This document shows, piece by piece, positions 12,785 through 23,554 of a stretch of DNA of 54,003 bases (its first letter is position 1; the number at the start of each line of letters is the position of its first letter). The stretch is from NCBI GenBank assembly GCA_004802725.1, contig SGPM01000178.1:1-54003 (forward strand), given 5' to 3'. Source of the DNA: Antrodiella citrinella (Eukaryota > Basidiomycota > Agaricomycetes > Polyporales > Steccherinaceae). The notes below the pieces were generated by a model. It had not been told where the DNA came from. It made no database searches and saw nothing but the letters and a program-made list of their open reading frames with translations. Position numbers and translations under genes: made by a program.

Positions 12785-14106
12785 ATGGTCTTTCAATGTT
12801 GTTGTTGTACAGAGAGTTGTGCGCAACTCGTGAAAACGGTATTTACGTAGAGTGAATACATGTACAAGAACGTGTTGAAGGTTGTATTATGGCATAGACT
12901 TTCTGTCAGGACATAGAACTCGTAGTAAAATTCGAGGCCGCAGTGGCTTGTAGGCAACGTCCCTCATATACAAGCAGCAGTGATATTCGGTATGGGCCTT
13001 CGCACCTCGGATGAGCGAAGTCAGAGACTATGGACCGTGCGATTCTGGCGGTCTTCAAGACAGAGAGAAAGATGCTGTATCTCGAGATCAATCAACGATG
13101 CTTCACGGGTCGAACGATATGTACACACTCGCTTCCAAGTCTTGCTTGGATCCTAGTGTATCTGTGTTGTCGAACCTGTGGCTCGAGCCTAACGAAGCCG
13201 TGTCTTGATCGAAGATGCACTGCAACCTCATCGCTTGCCATACGATCTCAATGTTGACCGGACTGTCCTCTCCGAAGCCGCGGATGAGTCCTGTTTATGT
13301 CGACCAATTCGCCCGACTTCGTAGGACGCAGGCTAGACTCATATGATAGTAGACGTATGCGTTCCTGTTCGATACAACCTGTATGTAAATTGAAGTTGGA
13401 TATAGTCCCATCGCAGATGTCCAGCTGGTAGTAAAAAATCCCGGTATGCGTACACGCAGGATCACCTGCAGGGCTTGCAGCGCAAAAGGTCCCTGGGAAA
13501 ACATTACATGTATCAGTAACAATGCAGCTACAACTGTTCAGCCGGCATGACGACTTCTTGATGATGTCCTGGGAAAACGAACTTGGAGAGTATAAGTACA
13601 TGGGAATCGCACGCAGAGGTGAAAGAAGTGTACATACCACACCTCTATTCCTGGGATTCCTGGACCCGCTCCGTCGTCACTTCCGCGATCGTGTGGCGAT
13701 CCAACAACTTGCTCGGCCATGTTTGCAAGAAATGGTCACAGAACAATTACACGTGTCGCAAAGTGCGTAGCTTCTGTGGATGCCCGTTGAGGAGTCACTG
13801 AGGACTTGCCAAACATGCGTCGGAACGATGGACCTCCACGGTGTTGCTTTAAGCTTCATTCTTGCAAGTCATGGCCGCTCGTGTTGGTCAGGTTTCAAAA
13901 TTTATCGACCTGCACATTCATACACCGTGATGAAGGCATTGACGGTATTCCGCAGGGAAAGCATCCGACGGTTGTCCGCCAGAACTTGGTCTTCGTCCGC
14001 AGACGCGCCGCTTGCCGATAGCGGGCGCTTAAAGAGGAAATTTATAGAGACGCCCAATTCTGGAGTCAAAGCGCGTCTTGCTGTTCCTCCTCTCCCTTTT
14101 CATTTC
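12785..14106. other. Intergenic between peroxidase and SHMT
   Basis: About 1.3 kb. On the minus strand 13248-13800 there are overlapping open frames, one Cys-rich with possible GT/AG signals (GTATGTACAC and CTCCAAG), which might be a small secreted-protein gene. I found no signal peptide or family match, so I do not call it. The last 100 bp are the SHMT promoter and contain an AT-rich TTTATAGAG near 14040. Confidence 0.4.
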
Positions 14107-16072
14107 ATGTTCAGGTTGCTCTCTCGTCCCATCCGTCGCAGCACTCCATTCATCCGCAGAGCCATGGCCACCGCTACTACTCCTGAATTCGTTCGTATAG
14201 TCCTTTATCTTCCGATGTTGCAGACTCACATTTCGATACAGAACAAGGTGTTGTACACCCCTCTGGCTCAGTCAGATCCCGAGGTGCAGAACATCATTGA
14301 CAAGGAGACATGGAGGCAGTTCTCTGGTCTCGAGCTCATCGCGTCTGAGGTGCGTTTTTTCTGTCTTTGGTCGTGTCTGCAGCTGGCTCATGCCAGCACA
14401 CCTTAAGAACTTAACCAGTCGTGCCACGATGGAGGCAAACGGCTCGATCCTCACCAACAAGTACTCCGAGGGTCTCCCAGGAGCCCGTTACTACGGCGGT
14501 AACGAGTGGGTCGACGAGCTCGAGGTCCTCTGCCAAAAGCGTGCTCTTGAGGCCTTCCACCTCGACCCCGCACAGTGGGGCGTCAACGTGCAGCCATACT
14601 CCGGTAGCGTAAGTAAAATTTTACTTCCGCAGTCTTATAACGTACTGATAGCAATTGCAGACCGCCAAGTACGCAATTGAATGCAACATCACAACGTTTT
14701 CGGTACACTGACTCTTACGTTTTCTAGCTTCGCCGCTTTGACAGCGCTGCTCCAGCCCCAAGATCGTCTGATGGGTCTTGGTCTGCCTGACGGTGGTCAC
14801 TTGACTCATGGATACTACGTGAGTATGTCTGTCTTCGTTGAACGAAGGAGAATGGCTTTGTGCCATACGGATCGTTTATTCACTCCGCGTTTCACCTCAT
14901 AGACTGCCAAGAAGAAAATGACTGCGTCTTCGATCTACTTCCAGTCCCTGCCTTACGGTCTCGACCCGGCCACGCAGCACATTGACTACAAAGGCGTCGC
15001 CTCGCAGGCAAAGATTTACAAGCCTCGCCTGATTATCTGCGGTGCCTCCGCATACCCCCGTGATTGGGACTACAAGGCTCTTCGTGCGATCGCTGACGAG
15101 CATGGTGCTTTCCTGATGTCCGATATGGCTCACATCAGTGGTCTCGTTGCTGGCGGCGTGAACGCTAGCCCCTTCGACTACTGTGATGTCGTGACTACCA
15201 CCACGTAAGTCTATTTGCTGCAACGAAACAATGCATGTCTAACTGAGTGCGTCCATTTTTAGTCACAAGACATTGCGTGGTCCCCGTGCCGGTCTCATCT
15301 TCTTTAAGAAGGATTCGGACAAGGCTAAGGACCTCGAGAAGCGTGTCAACGACGCTGTCTTCCCCGCGTGCCAGGGTGGTCCCCACAACAACGTACGTCG
15401 AATGCCTCCAGCTTGTGTGCGTGGCTGACTTCAAATATGAACAGACTATTGCTGGTATCGCAACGACCCTCTTGCAAGCCACCCAGCCGTCTTGGAAAGA
15501 GTACGCCCTGCAAGTTGTTAAGAATGCACAAGTCCTTGCCAAGGAGCTCGTTGCGCATCAGTACAAGCTCCAGACATCTGGTACCGAGAACCATCTCGTT
15601 CTCTGGGATCTCCGTCCTCTTGGCTTGACTGGTAGCAAGCTCGAGAAGCTGTGCGATATTGTTGGTATCACTATCAACAGTAAGTCTACTTACGATACAT
15701 GCCCATGGACGGTACTGACAACAGTATCCAGAGAACGCCGTCTCTGGTGACGCTTCCGCCCAGGTTCCCGGCGGGATCCGTCTCGGCACAGCAGCCATCA
15801 CTTCCCGTGACATGCTTGAGTCCGACATCAAGGTCGTCGCCGACTTCCTCCACCGCGCCGTCCAGCTCTCTCTTATCCTCCAAAAGGAGGCCGGCAGCAA
15901 GCTCCTCAAGGACTTTGTTCGCGTTGCCACCACCCAGAGTGAGGGCAAGCAGGGCGCTCAGCTCGTCAAGGGCCTTCGTCGTGAAGTCCAGGCGTTCGCC
16001 AGGAAGTGGCCCTTGCCCGGTGTCGATGTTTCCACCCTCCGCAGGCCCGCTGGTATCGAGGAGGAGGACTGA
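14107..16072 (+). CDS. Serine hydroxymethyltransferase, possibly dual-targeted
   Basis: PLP enzyme interconverting serine and glycine with tetrahydrofolate; one-carbon metabolism. Nine exons: 14107-14190, 14242-14349, 14408-14608, 14661-14668, 14728-14818, 14903-15204, 15263-15392, 15445-15679 and 15732-16072. Family motifs: [85 protein letters not shown], and the PLP-lysine motif [16 protein letters not shown], then [12 protein letters not shown] and [15 protein letters not shown]. Exon 4 is an 8-nt microexon inside STAN. The first ATG (14107, context TTCATGT, weak) opens an Arg/Ser-rich presequence, [19 protein letters not shown], free of acidic residues. An in-frame second ATG at 14164 has the ideal context GCCATGG and opens the normal cytosolic enzyme. 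Leaky scanning could yield mitochondrial and cytosolic forms; this is inference. Confidence 0.93.
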
Positions 16073-16732
16073 TCGCTATATATCGCGCAAAAGGCTGAGG
16101 GGTCACAACTCGCTGAGGGAGATGTTCTGACCCGCTGCTTCGGAGCTCAACGCTCTGTTCCTTGTTGGTGGGTCTGTACTGCTTGTAATTCAACATAGAT
16201 GTACAATAGGCGGACATTCAACATAGTCTGGCTCTTCTGGACATTCAACAGTGTCCGAGGCCTGTGTATACGTGCTCAAATATATTCGGAGATCTTGCTT
16301 GTTGATCATCCATTCTTAATTCATGTTGTGCGCTGGCGTGACTCGACTCGAAGTCATGATATGACTCTGAACAGTGAACACGAACTTCCTGGCGCCTGGT
16401 CACTGTTTATCTACGACGACGATCTCGTCAATCTTTCGCAGATGCGACGGCGACTATGTGTCTTGTCTATGAGACCGAATCATTCTCAATCCTCTTCAAG
16501 ATCTCATTGTTAGTCTTTCCGCCAAGTTCGTGAAGCGACAATCAGTGGTTCCGACTTTAGCAACTTTGTGGCCCTCGGGTAACCCCCGGCGTACAAGGTC
16601 CCCCCCTGTAACCCCACCCAGGCCTCAACCCTCCAAATATAAATCACCTTCGTGGTCCTTCACAACCTTTCACAACGTGCAAATAAGAGCTGCGAGCCGA
16701 TGGGGCAGATTGACGGCGCTTCCCCGACAAGG

Positions 16733-16792
16733 ACAATAGACAATGGTACTGTGGGGCCGCAGCACACCGTCGCGACGGCCGTTGTCTATTGT
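16733..16792. repeat. Imperfect inverted repeat upstream of the CBM19-like gene
   Basis: Arms ACAATAGACAATGG (16733-16746) and CCGTTGTCTATTGT (16779-16792) are reverse complements with one mismatch, separated by 32 nt. The right arm ends 27 bp upstream of the TATA box at 16820. It could be a dimeric regulator site or a hairpin; no known factor recognised. Confidence 0.6.
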
Positions 16793-16819
16793 TGACCAAA
16801 GACACTGTAGGCGAGAGTG

Positions 16820-16827
16820 TATATATA
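16820..16827 (+). promoter_or_regulatory. TATA box of the CBM19-like secreted protein
   Basis: TATATATA, about 200 bp upstream of the ATG at 17030, implies a long 5' leader of roughly 170 nt or an unseen upstream exon. Confidence 0.45.
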
Positions 16828-17029
16828 CCGACACATTTCAGGTGAGAGCCCATCGTCCCTCCGTCTGCAAATCTCCACGAGCCCGGTGCTCCCTCTAGAA
16901 ATCTTTCATCGCTGGTCCGCTCTTCCCGTCCGCATTGCATTCTTCTGAGCTACAGAACGACTATACGAATCCACGATCACTGTCACTTCTTCTTATCAAG
17001 ACACTCTCCTTCTCACATCTTCACGAACT

Positions 17030-18576
17030 ATGACTCGATCTTCCATGACCCTCACCATACTTCTTGCCGCATTCGCGCTTCTCGCACCTGTCCACGGTGC
17101 CCCAGCTGCGTCCACGTCGGCTGCATCTACGGCTGTCGCATCTACGGCATCTGCATCTGCAGGTTTCCAGCAGCAAAACGGGCTCGATGCTCAGCAGCTG
17201 AACAGTCAATTCGCTACATTGCAGGCTTCCGATGCATGTGATGGTGCGCTTGTCCCACTAATTATGTCGTACTTCATCTTGACTAAACTACTCTTGTAGA
17301 GGGCACTCAGGCGTGCGTGCAGCAATCATTTGCGCAGTGCGTAGGCGGAAAGTGGGCACTCACACCGTGCTCCGCTGGTACCGTCTGTGCGGCCCTCCCT
17401 CTGGTCAACAAGGCTGGAACCAGTCTCGCATGCGACACCGAGGCAGACGCAGTCGCGCGTATGCAGGCTGCTGGCGTGTCCGCCAGTTTGACTGGCAGCG
17501 GAAATTCTACAGTTTCCGCTACCCCCGCGTCCGCTTCTGGCAACGCGACTGCCATCGCGACTGCTACATTTGCCGCACCGAGTGCCACTGCATCCTCTTC
17601 CGTCGATGGCGATGACGGAGATGATGGCGGCGATGATTGCTCGGACGACGGCGACGGTGATTCTACCTCGACCCCCACCGCTACGGCCACCTCTCCCTCA
17701 TCTACTCCGACAGACGATGGTGATGACGGGGACTGCACAGACGATGGAGATGACGGCAGCTCGACTACAGACGCGCCAGTTTCTGCGACTGCATCGCTCA
17801 GTACTCTCAGTGTTGCTACTTCAGTGCTCACAATCTCTGATTCACCAGCTGCGACCTCCCCCTCCCCCTCTGCGACTGACGCTGGAAACGCTTATGCCGC
17901 CGCCTCACCCGCCGCAACGGTTATCGCTTTGAACAAGCGGTCTCGCGCGGCACAGTTGGTGAAACGTCAGTCTACTACTGACTCTGTTTCCTCTGCAATC
18001 GCCGGGCTCGCCGGTGCATTCCCCACTTCATTTGCATCTGTGTCTTCCACACCGTCATCCGTCGTCGCTTCTATCCCTGTCATCACGCCTTCTGCCTCCG
18101 CTGTCAGCAGCGATGGAGTTGTTACTGTGACCATTGTGTCCACCATCACCGTCTTTGCTCCTGCTGAGACCGTTGCACCCTCTGTCGCCACGGCTCCCAC
18201 TGTCGTAGCATCTTCAGGTCTTTCGGCTGTGAGCAGCGTCGTTCCTGCATCCGCGGCCACGACCAGTCCCACCTTCATTGGTATCCCGCCCTCAAGCACG
18301 CCTTCCATTGTTGTTCCATCTGGTAGCCCAAGCTTCGTCGGCACCTCACTTTCCAGCACGCCTTCGTTCCCCGCATCAGCATCCAGTGTTTCCGTCGTCA
18401 GCTTTGCGCAAGCATCCGCCGTTTCCTCGTCGGCGCCGAGCATCCCTACTGCTACCGTCCAAGTTTCTTCCACTATTCTTTCTCTTTCCTCCGTCGCGCC
18501 CACCGCTCTTCCGGTAGACCCAGTCATTCCCACGAACTCAGCTGCTATCCAGAGCATGCTCACGGCCCTGATCTGA
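17030..18576 (+). CDS. Secreted Ser/Thr/Asp-rich protein with CBM19-like domain
   Basis: Likely cell-wall or extracellular protein. Two exons (17030-17243, 17300-18576) join in phase (GTGCGC...TTGTAG), giving 496 aa. Residues 1-24 form a signal peptide (hydrophobic core, VHGAP). After an Ala/Ser-rich stretch comes a compact four-Cys region, ACVQQSFAQCVGGKWAL then CSAGTVCAALPLV and a later C, that resembles chitin-binding CBM19-type modules; I judge this moderately likely. Next is a Ser/Thr/Ala mucin-like region with two acidic Asp/Gly clusters, each with a Cys (near 17605-17660 and 17715-17760). KR dibasic sites near 17935 and 17965 could be Kex2 cleavage points, which would release a long O-glycosylated C-terminal Ser/Val/Pro tail. 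The C-terminus (MLTALI) is hydrophobic but too short to be a clear GPI signal. Confidence 0.75.
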
Positions 18577-19583
18577 AGACGCTCTTAGCATTAGCATTAC
18601 CATAGATACGTTATCTGCTGCACGCTGCAAGCACTTTGTAGCCATTAGCTTTTGTTGAACTTACAATCACAACCTTGAACTGAATCGCGATCCTCATTTT
18701 TGTGTGACATGACGGTACGTGCGTGTGACGGTTCGCGTTGCGTGATGTCTGAGAGGTGAATGTGATCCGGAGTCACCTCTCCCTCAAGTGAATGAAGTCC
18801 CCCCTTTATTCTGCCTTCGATCGCGCTCGTTGTACGCTACTGTTACCGCAACCTCCGATACCGTGACACGAGTCGTGATAGCGTTATTGTCACATGTCAC
18901 AACTCAGTTCACCCGACTGGCGCTTTCTCAACGTCGACCTTCACAGCGACGACGACGACTACTATGACAATCGTGACAGCCACGCAGCACTTTTTTGCTC
19001 TTTTGTTCGTAAAATCTTGGTCCACCTTGCTCCGGTATTTCCTGGCAAATTCCCGTCCACATTTGATCACTGTCGCGCGCCCGACGCCCGTCGACGGTCG
19101 ATGACATCCGGCACTCGCAATTGTCAACATCTTTGCGACGGTCTCTGAAGCCTATTATCTGCGAGCACATACGACGATAGCTGGAGGAGATGGTCCCTGG
19201 GATGGGACAATGGCTACCGGTTGCATCGATGAGTTGATTCCTATTGTTCCCTTTGGCGGCTACTGCGCAGGCGGTGCGTCTATTGTGCAGTAACCATGAG
19301 GCATCACATTCACAAAGAGAGTGTTTCCTCGACTTCCCGGTTTCTGGATCAATATTCCTTGTCTGCTGTTTCTCTGTTCTTCCTTGTCTCGGAAATTTTA
19401 GTCGCGGCTGACCTGAGGCTGACACAAAGGCCCAATGCCAGCCGCTTTTGCCACGCCCCGCGCGCGCATACATAAAGCATCCTCATCTTGGCCTCTCAAC
19501 TCTATCCCTCCTCCATCTTCGTGGCCAAGTCCTCAACGTCTCTCTCTTTTCTCTTCCTCCGCTCCGTATTCACTGTGGCCATC
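18577..19583. other. Intergenic upstream of the chitinase
   Basis: About 1 kb. Open frames near 18894-19148 (plus) and 18928-19473 (minus) are Arg/His/Asp-rich with no domain and look fortuitous. An ACATAAAG element at 19470-19477, 107 bp before the ATG at 19584, is a weak TATA candidate. Confidence 0.45.
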
Positions 19584-21296
19584 ATGTTGCACATAGGCTC
19601 CCTCGCGCTTCTCTTCTCTTCTCTTCCCCTTGCCGCATGGGCCGCGCCCATGTGCAGTCTTAGACCTTCCTCATCTGCGGCTGCGAGTTCAGCCACTCCT
19701 TCTGCAGTCCCCCCTCCGATCGCTGGCGGTATCAACAACGGCAACGTCTCTCGCTCAGATCAGTCTTTCGTGGCCACTACTTGGTACGCAGGTTGGCATG
19801 CCTCCATCTTGGCTCCGGAGGATCTGGCTTGGGACAAATATATCTCTGCAACCTACGCGTTTGCGTGAGTTGTTTTTTCCTATCATCAAGTGTTACTATA
19901 TGCTGATGATGTGCGGATCGTAGTACCACCACCGAGGATCCTACCACCGTAGGCAATCTCGACGCAGATAACGATGCCCTCCTTCGCCGCTTCGTTACCG
20001 CTGCCCACCAGAACGTAAGTCGTTTTTGTGTGTGGATGCTGCCGAGATATTGATGTTCATTACTTGCAGAATGCGTCCGCACTTCTCACTATTGGCGGCT
20101 GGACAGGATCGGAATTCTTCTCCATTAATGTTGGCTCAGATGCAAACCGTACTGCCTTTGTGCAGACCATGGTGAACCTTGTCAATGAGTATTCGTTGGA
20201 TGGTCTTGATTTTGAGTAGGTCGGTTTCTTTCGAGCTTGAAATGTGGCTGACATCCCATTTAGTTGGGAGTACCCGGGCAAAGTTGGCGACGACTGCAAC
20301 ATTGTCAATCCAAACGATTCGGCCAATTTCCTTACGTTCCTGCAGGAACTTCGCGCTACGCCCGAGATGGCCAATCGCACGATGTCAGCCGCAGCGGCCG
20401 TCGTGCCCTTCGCAGGTACCGATGGCAACCCCATGAACGATGTTTCTGAGTTCGCCAAAACTCTTGATTATGTCGCAATCATGAACTACGACGTCTGGGG
20501 TGTAAGTCCTAATCTATTCACTCTTTGTCTTTCACTGATCGACATGCATTCGATAGACATGGTCTACTTCCGTCGGACCCAATGCTCCTCTCAACGACTC
20601 GTGTGCTGGCACCCCTCAAGTAGTTGGTTCCGCCGTTTCTGCGCTCAACGCTTGGACTTCGGCCAACTTCCCAGCTAACCAGCTCGTTCTCGGTGTCGCC
20701 TCTTACGGACACTCTTTCAATGTCACCAACGCCGCCGCTTTTGCCACCACCACTCCTGCCGTTGCAAACGGGACCAAAGCCATTGCAGCATATCCCGCTT
20801 TCCAAGGTCCCCAGCCCAAGGGTGATAGTTTGGATACGTTCTCCCCCGCAGGCGTCGACAGCTGTGGAAACCCTACTGCGGCTGGCTACAGTGGCGTGTT
20901 CAACTTCTTTGGTCTCATCGATTCGGGCTTCCTTGATGCCACCGGCAATCCTACAGAAGGAATGGGCTACCGCTTCGATGAGTGCAGCCAAACGGTGAGT
21001 GCCACACATGTTTTTTTTCATTCTTAGATCACTCATGGCTGACCTTTAATTAGCCATACGTGTACAACCCCAGCACTCAAGAAATGGTTTCCTACGATAA
21101 CGCTCAGTCTTTCGGTACGTGCCCAGTATTCTTTTGCGTGCGCGGTGGCTGACTCGTTTCTTGTGCAGCTGCGAAGGGCAAGTTCATTAGCGATAACAGT
21201 CTTCTCGGCTTCGCTATGTGGGAGACCGCGGGCGACAGCAACAACATCTTGCTGGATTCAATTTCGCAGGCCATGGGCATCGAGGTGGGTTGTTAG
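19584..21296 (+). CDS. Secreted GH18 chitinase
   Basis: Hydrolyses chitin through substrate-assisted catalysis; extracellular or wall-bound. Seven exons join in phase: 19584-19864, 19924-20014, 20070-20215, 20264-20501, 20557-20994, 21054-21114 and 21169-21296. A signal peptide (MLHIGSLALLFSSLPLAAWA) is followed by a Ser/Ala/Pro linker, then the TIM barrel starting FVATTWYAGWHAS. Conserved strands are LLTIGGWTGSEFF, the catalytic DGLDFDWEYPG (DxxDxDxE complete, with the intron at 20216-20263 splitting the last Asp codon just before WE), VAIMNYDVWG, and the C-terminal GFAMWETAGD. No separate carbohydrate-binding module. The domain arrangement resembles the endo-acting fungal subgroup with a short N-terminal linker. 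N-glycosylation sequons are frequent. The neighbouring CBM19-like gene on the same strand suggests a shared role at chitin, but the two have separate promoters. Confidence 0.92.
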
Positions 21297-22021
21297 CCGT
21301 TGATCGTATTCTCCTTCCCCTTCTATGGTTAGAAGCTTGTTTCCGCATGGGCGTGACGAGCACATATTCCTCTTTAATCATAACTTATTTGTTTGGGTCG
21401 CCGTAGCATACCCACTTCTTGTATTCTTATCATCTCGTGCTGGACTCATGTACTAATGCAATGGTTCTCTTCTGTTTAGTCCCAGTCATGATCAGTGCGG
21501 CCGGACAACAACAAGCTACCCTCACACTCTACGACCCCGTCCCGACATAGAACTCACGAAGAACTCACATCATCCTCAATGTATCCTTATCATCCGCCTG
21601 CTGCACGACCTACTAACATTTATGAAACGACGCCTGGATGCCTCGTTGATACTTAATGGTACTAACATTGCCTGTCTTTACCTGTCTCATCTTATGTATT
21701 TTTAGTCTGTCCTACGGTATTGCGCAATCCACTCATTTGACCTTCTTTCCTTCTTTCGTCGTGTTGTCCCGGTGTCCCAGACTCTTAGCGGTTGAATGTT
21801 GCCGTTGCGTGTGCTGCAGTTGCGCTGTCACCTTGCGAGGTTAATCTTAAGTGTTCTACTGGTCTCTTACCTTCGAGCCTGGTAGATCGCTTGAACCTAC
21901 CTCACTCAATTCGGAAGATCTAATCTAGATTGAAAGTCCTCCGCGTGTGTACTCCGAGTCAAATCCTCTCAGTCTGCGACGACCACCGTCCATCTCACAT
22001 CGCTATTAGTCGAAAAAGACC
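21297..22021. other. Intergenic between chitinase and CIA1
   Basis: About 725 bp, AT- and pyrimidine-rich, with no plausible exon. It should hold the chitinase 3' UTR and the CIA1 promoter; no clear TATA box. Confidence 0.45.
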
Positions 22022-23351
22022 ATGGATGTTGACACAGATTTTCGGATTGAGCTGGTCACGGAACTGGAAGGTCCGTCCGAATCAAAACTCATCCTGAATC
22101 CTTGCTGATTACGCGCGAGCAGGACACGACGACCGTGCATGGCACCTAGCCTGGAACCCGACCCGACCCATCCTTGCATCATGCTCGTCCGACAAGACCG
22201 TACGGATGTACAGCTATCGTGCTGCATCAGACCCGCTGACGTTCGCCCACACCACCACTATTCCGACGGGGCACACGAAGACCGTCCGGGCGGTTGCTTG
22301 GTCACCCTCGGGGGACACGTTGGCGACTGCGTCTTTTGACAGCAATATCGGTATCTGGACTCAGGAGAATGCGGAGGGGGATGAAGGTGGCAATGGGACG
22401 AGCGCAGGCGAGTGGGAGTGCATGAGTCTGCTGGAGGGACACGAGACGGAATGCAAGAGCGTGTCGTATTCCAGCAGTGGGACGCTGCTCGCGAGCTGCA
22501 GTCGTGACAAGACGGTCTGGATCTGGGAGGGTGAGCTCTTCACGTCTCTGCCCTGGTTGCACCCTTGCTCATGCCCGCACAGTGCACCCGGACTCGGATT
22601 TTGAGTGCATGGGTGTCCTCATGGAACATTCCCAAGATGTCAAATGCGTAGCATGGCACCCCGTCGACGAGGTCCGTGTCCCGCTCTCGCGGTCCCGTTC
22701 ACACATAACTGACATCTGCATCAGCACAGATCTTAGCCTCTGCATCGTACGACGACACCGTCAAGCTCTACGTCGACGATCCCTCCGATGACTGGTATTG
22801 CGCCAACACGATCACAGGGCACAACGCTACGGTGTGGACCCTAGCTTGGGAACCCACGAAGGGTCAATACCTTGCCACTGGGTCTGACGACAACACCATT
22901 CGTATATGGAAGATCACCGGCACGCCAGCAACTGAGATCAAGTCAGAATGTGTTGCGGTGTTAACAGGCCACGAGAGAAGTGTGTACTCGATTAGCTGGA
23001 ATAAAGGTAAACCTGAGTATTTGTCGAGTGTGCCCGGAGAAGAGTCATTGGGATGGATCACAAGCACGGGCGGAGACGGTTCTATCATCATATGGGCATT
23101 GGTTGTGCGTCATGATCTCTCTCTCCCGAATTATTTGAGAGGTCGATTGACACTATTCCTTGCACCAGGCGCGTCAGGGTACTTCGGGCTCTGTGGAAAT
23201 ACATCACAAGGTGGTCGCACGGCTCGATGCTGCTCATGGAATTTTCGATGTCAACAGTGTGGTATGGTGTCCACGAGATGGCCTGGAGAACATATTCGGC
23301 ACCGCCTGTGATGACGGTCATGTCAAAATCTGGAAAGTGGTCAAAAACTGA
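22022..23351 (+). CDS. CIA1: Cytosolic iron-sulfur assembly WD40 protein CIA1 (CIAO1)
   Basis: Seven-bladed WD40 scaffold of the cytosolic Fe-S targeting complex that hands clusters to DNA-replication and repair enzymes. Signatures read across the exons: HDDRAWHLAWNPTRPILASC, SSDKTVRMYSY, HTKTVRAVAWSPSGDTLAT, SFDSNIGIW, a long blade with LLEGHETECKSVSYSSSG, DKTVWIWE, MEHSQDVKCVAWHPVDEILA, SYDDTVKLY, GHNATVWTLAWEP, SDDNTIRIWK and the last blades DVNSVVWCP and DDGHVKIWKV. The WH, KSV and WI landmarks and blade order fit CIA1 rather than other WD40 proteins. About four introns: one right after the first coding segment (GTCCGTCC...GAGCAG), one near 22530, one near 22670 and one near 23105 (GTGCGTC...CACCAG). 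It converges on the next gene, with 203 bp between stops. Confidence 0.9.
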
Positions 23352-23554
23352 AGAGCGAAATCTACAGAGGTATAGGGCGCGACAAACTCTTCATGAAGCT
23401 TCGCTGACATGAAATCTCAGTCTCTAGAAGTGTACAATATGTACTGTTGCTTACGATACCTACATAAGTAGATGCATGGCCAATCGCATACACAAAATCC
23501 ACGTGAAGATAAGTCCATGAAATCCATCTAGAGGTGTGAAATGAAATGACTCCA

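Larger units (their letters stand above)
16073..17029. other. Intergenic; promoter of the CBM19-like secreted protein
   Basis: About 960 bp without a credible exon. It holds an inverted repeat and a TATA element (listed separately), and a pyrimidine-rich leader before the ATG at 17030. Confidence 0.5.

Noticed and set aside
17307..18563. Two minus-strand open frames of 174 and 198 aa
   Set aside because: Antisense to the low-complexity Ser/Thr/Ala exon, which leaves few stop codons on the other strand.
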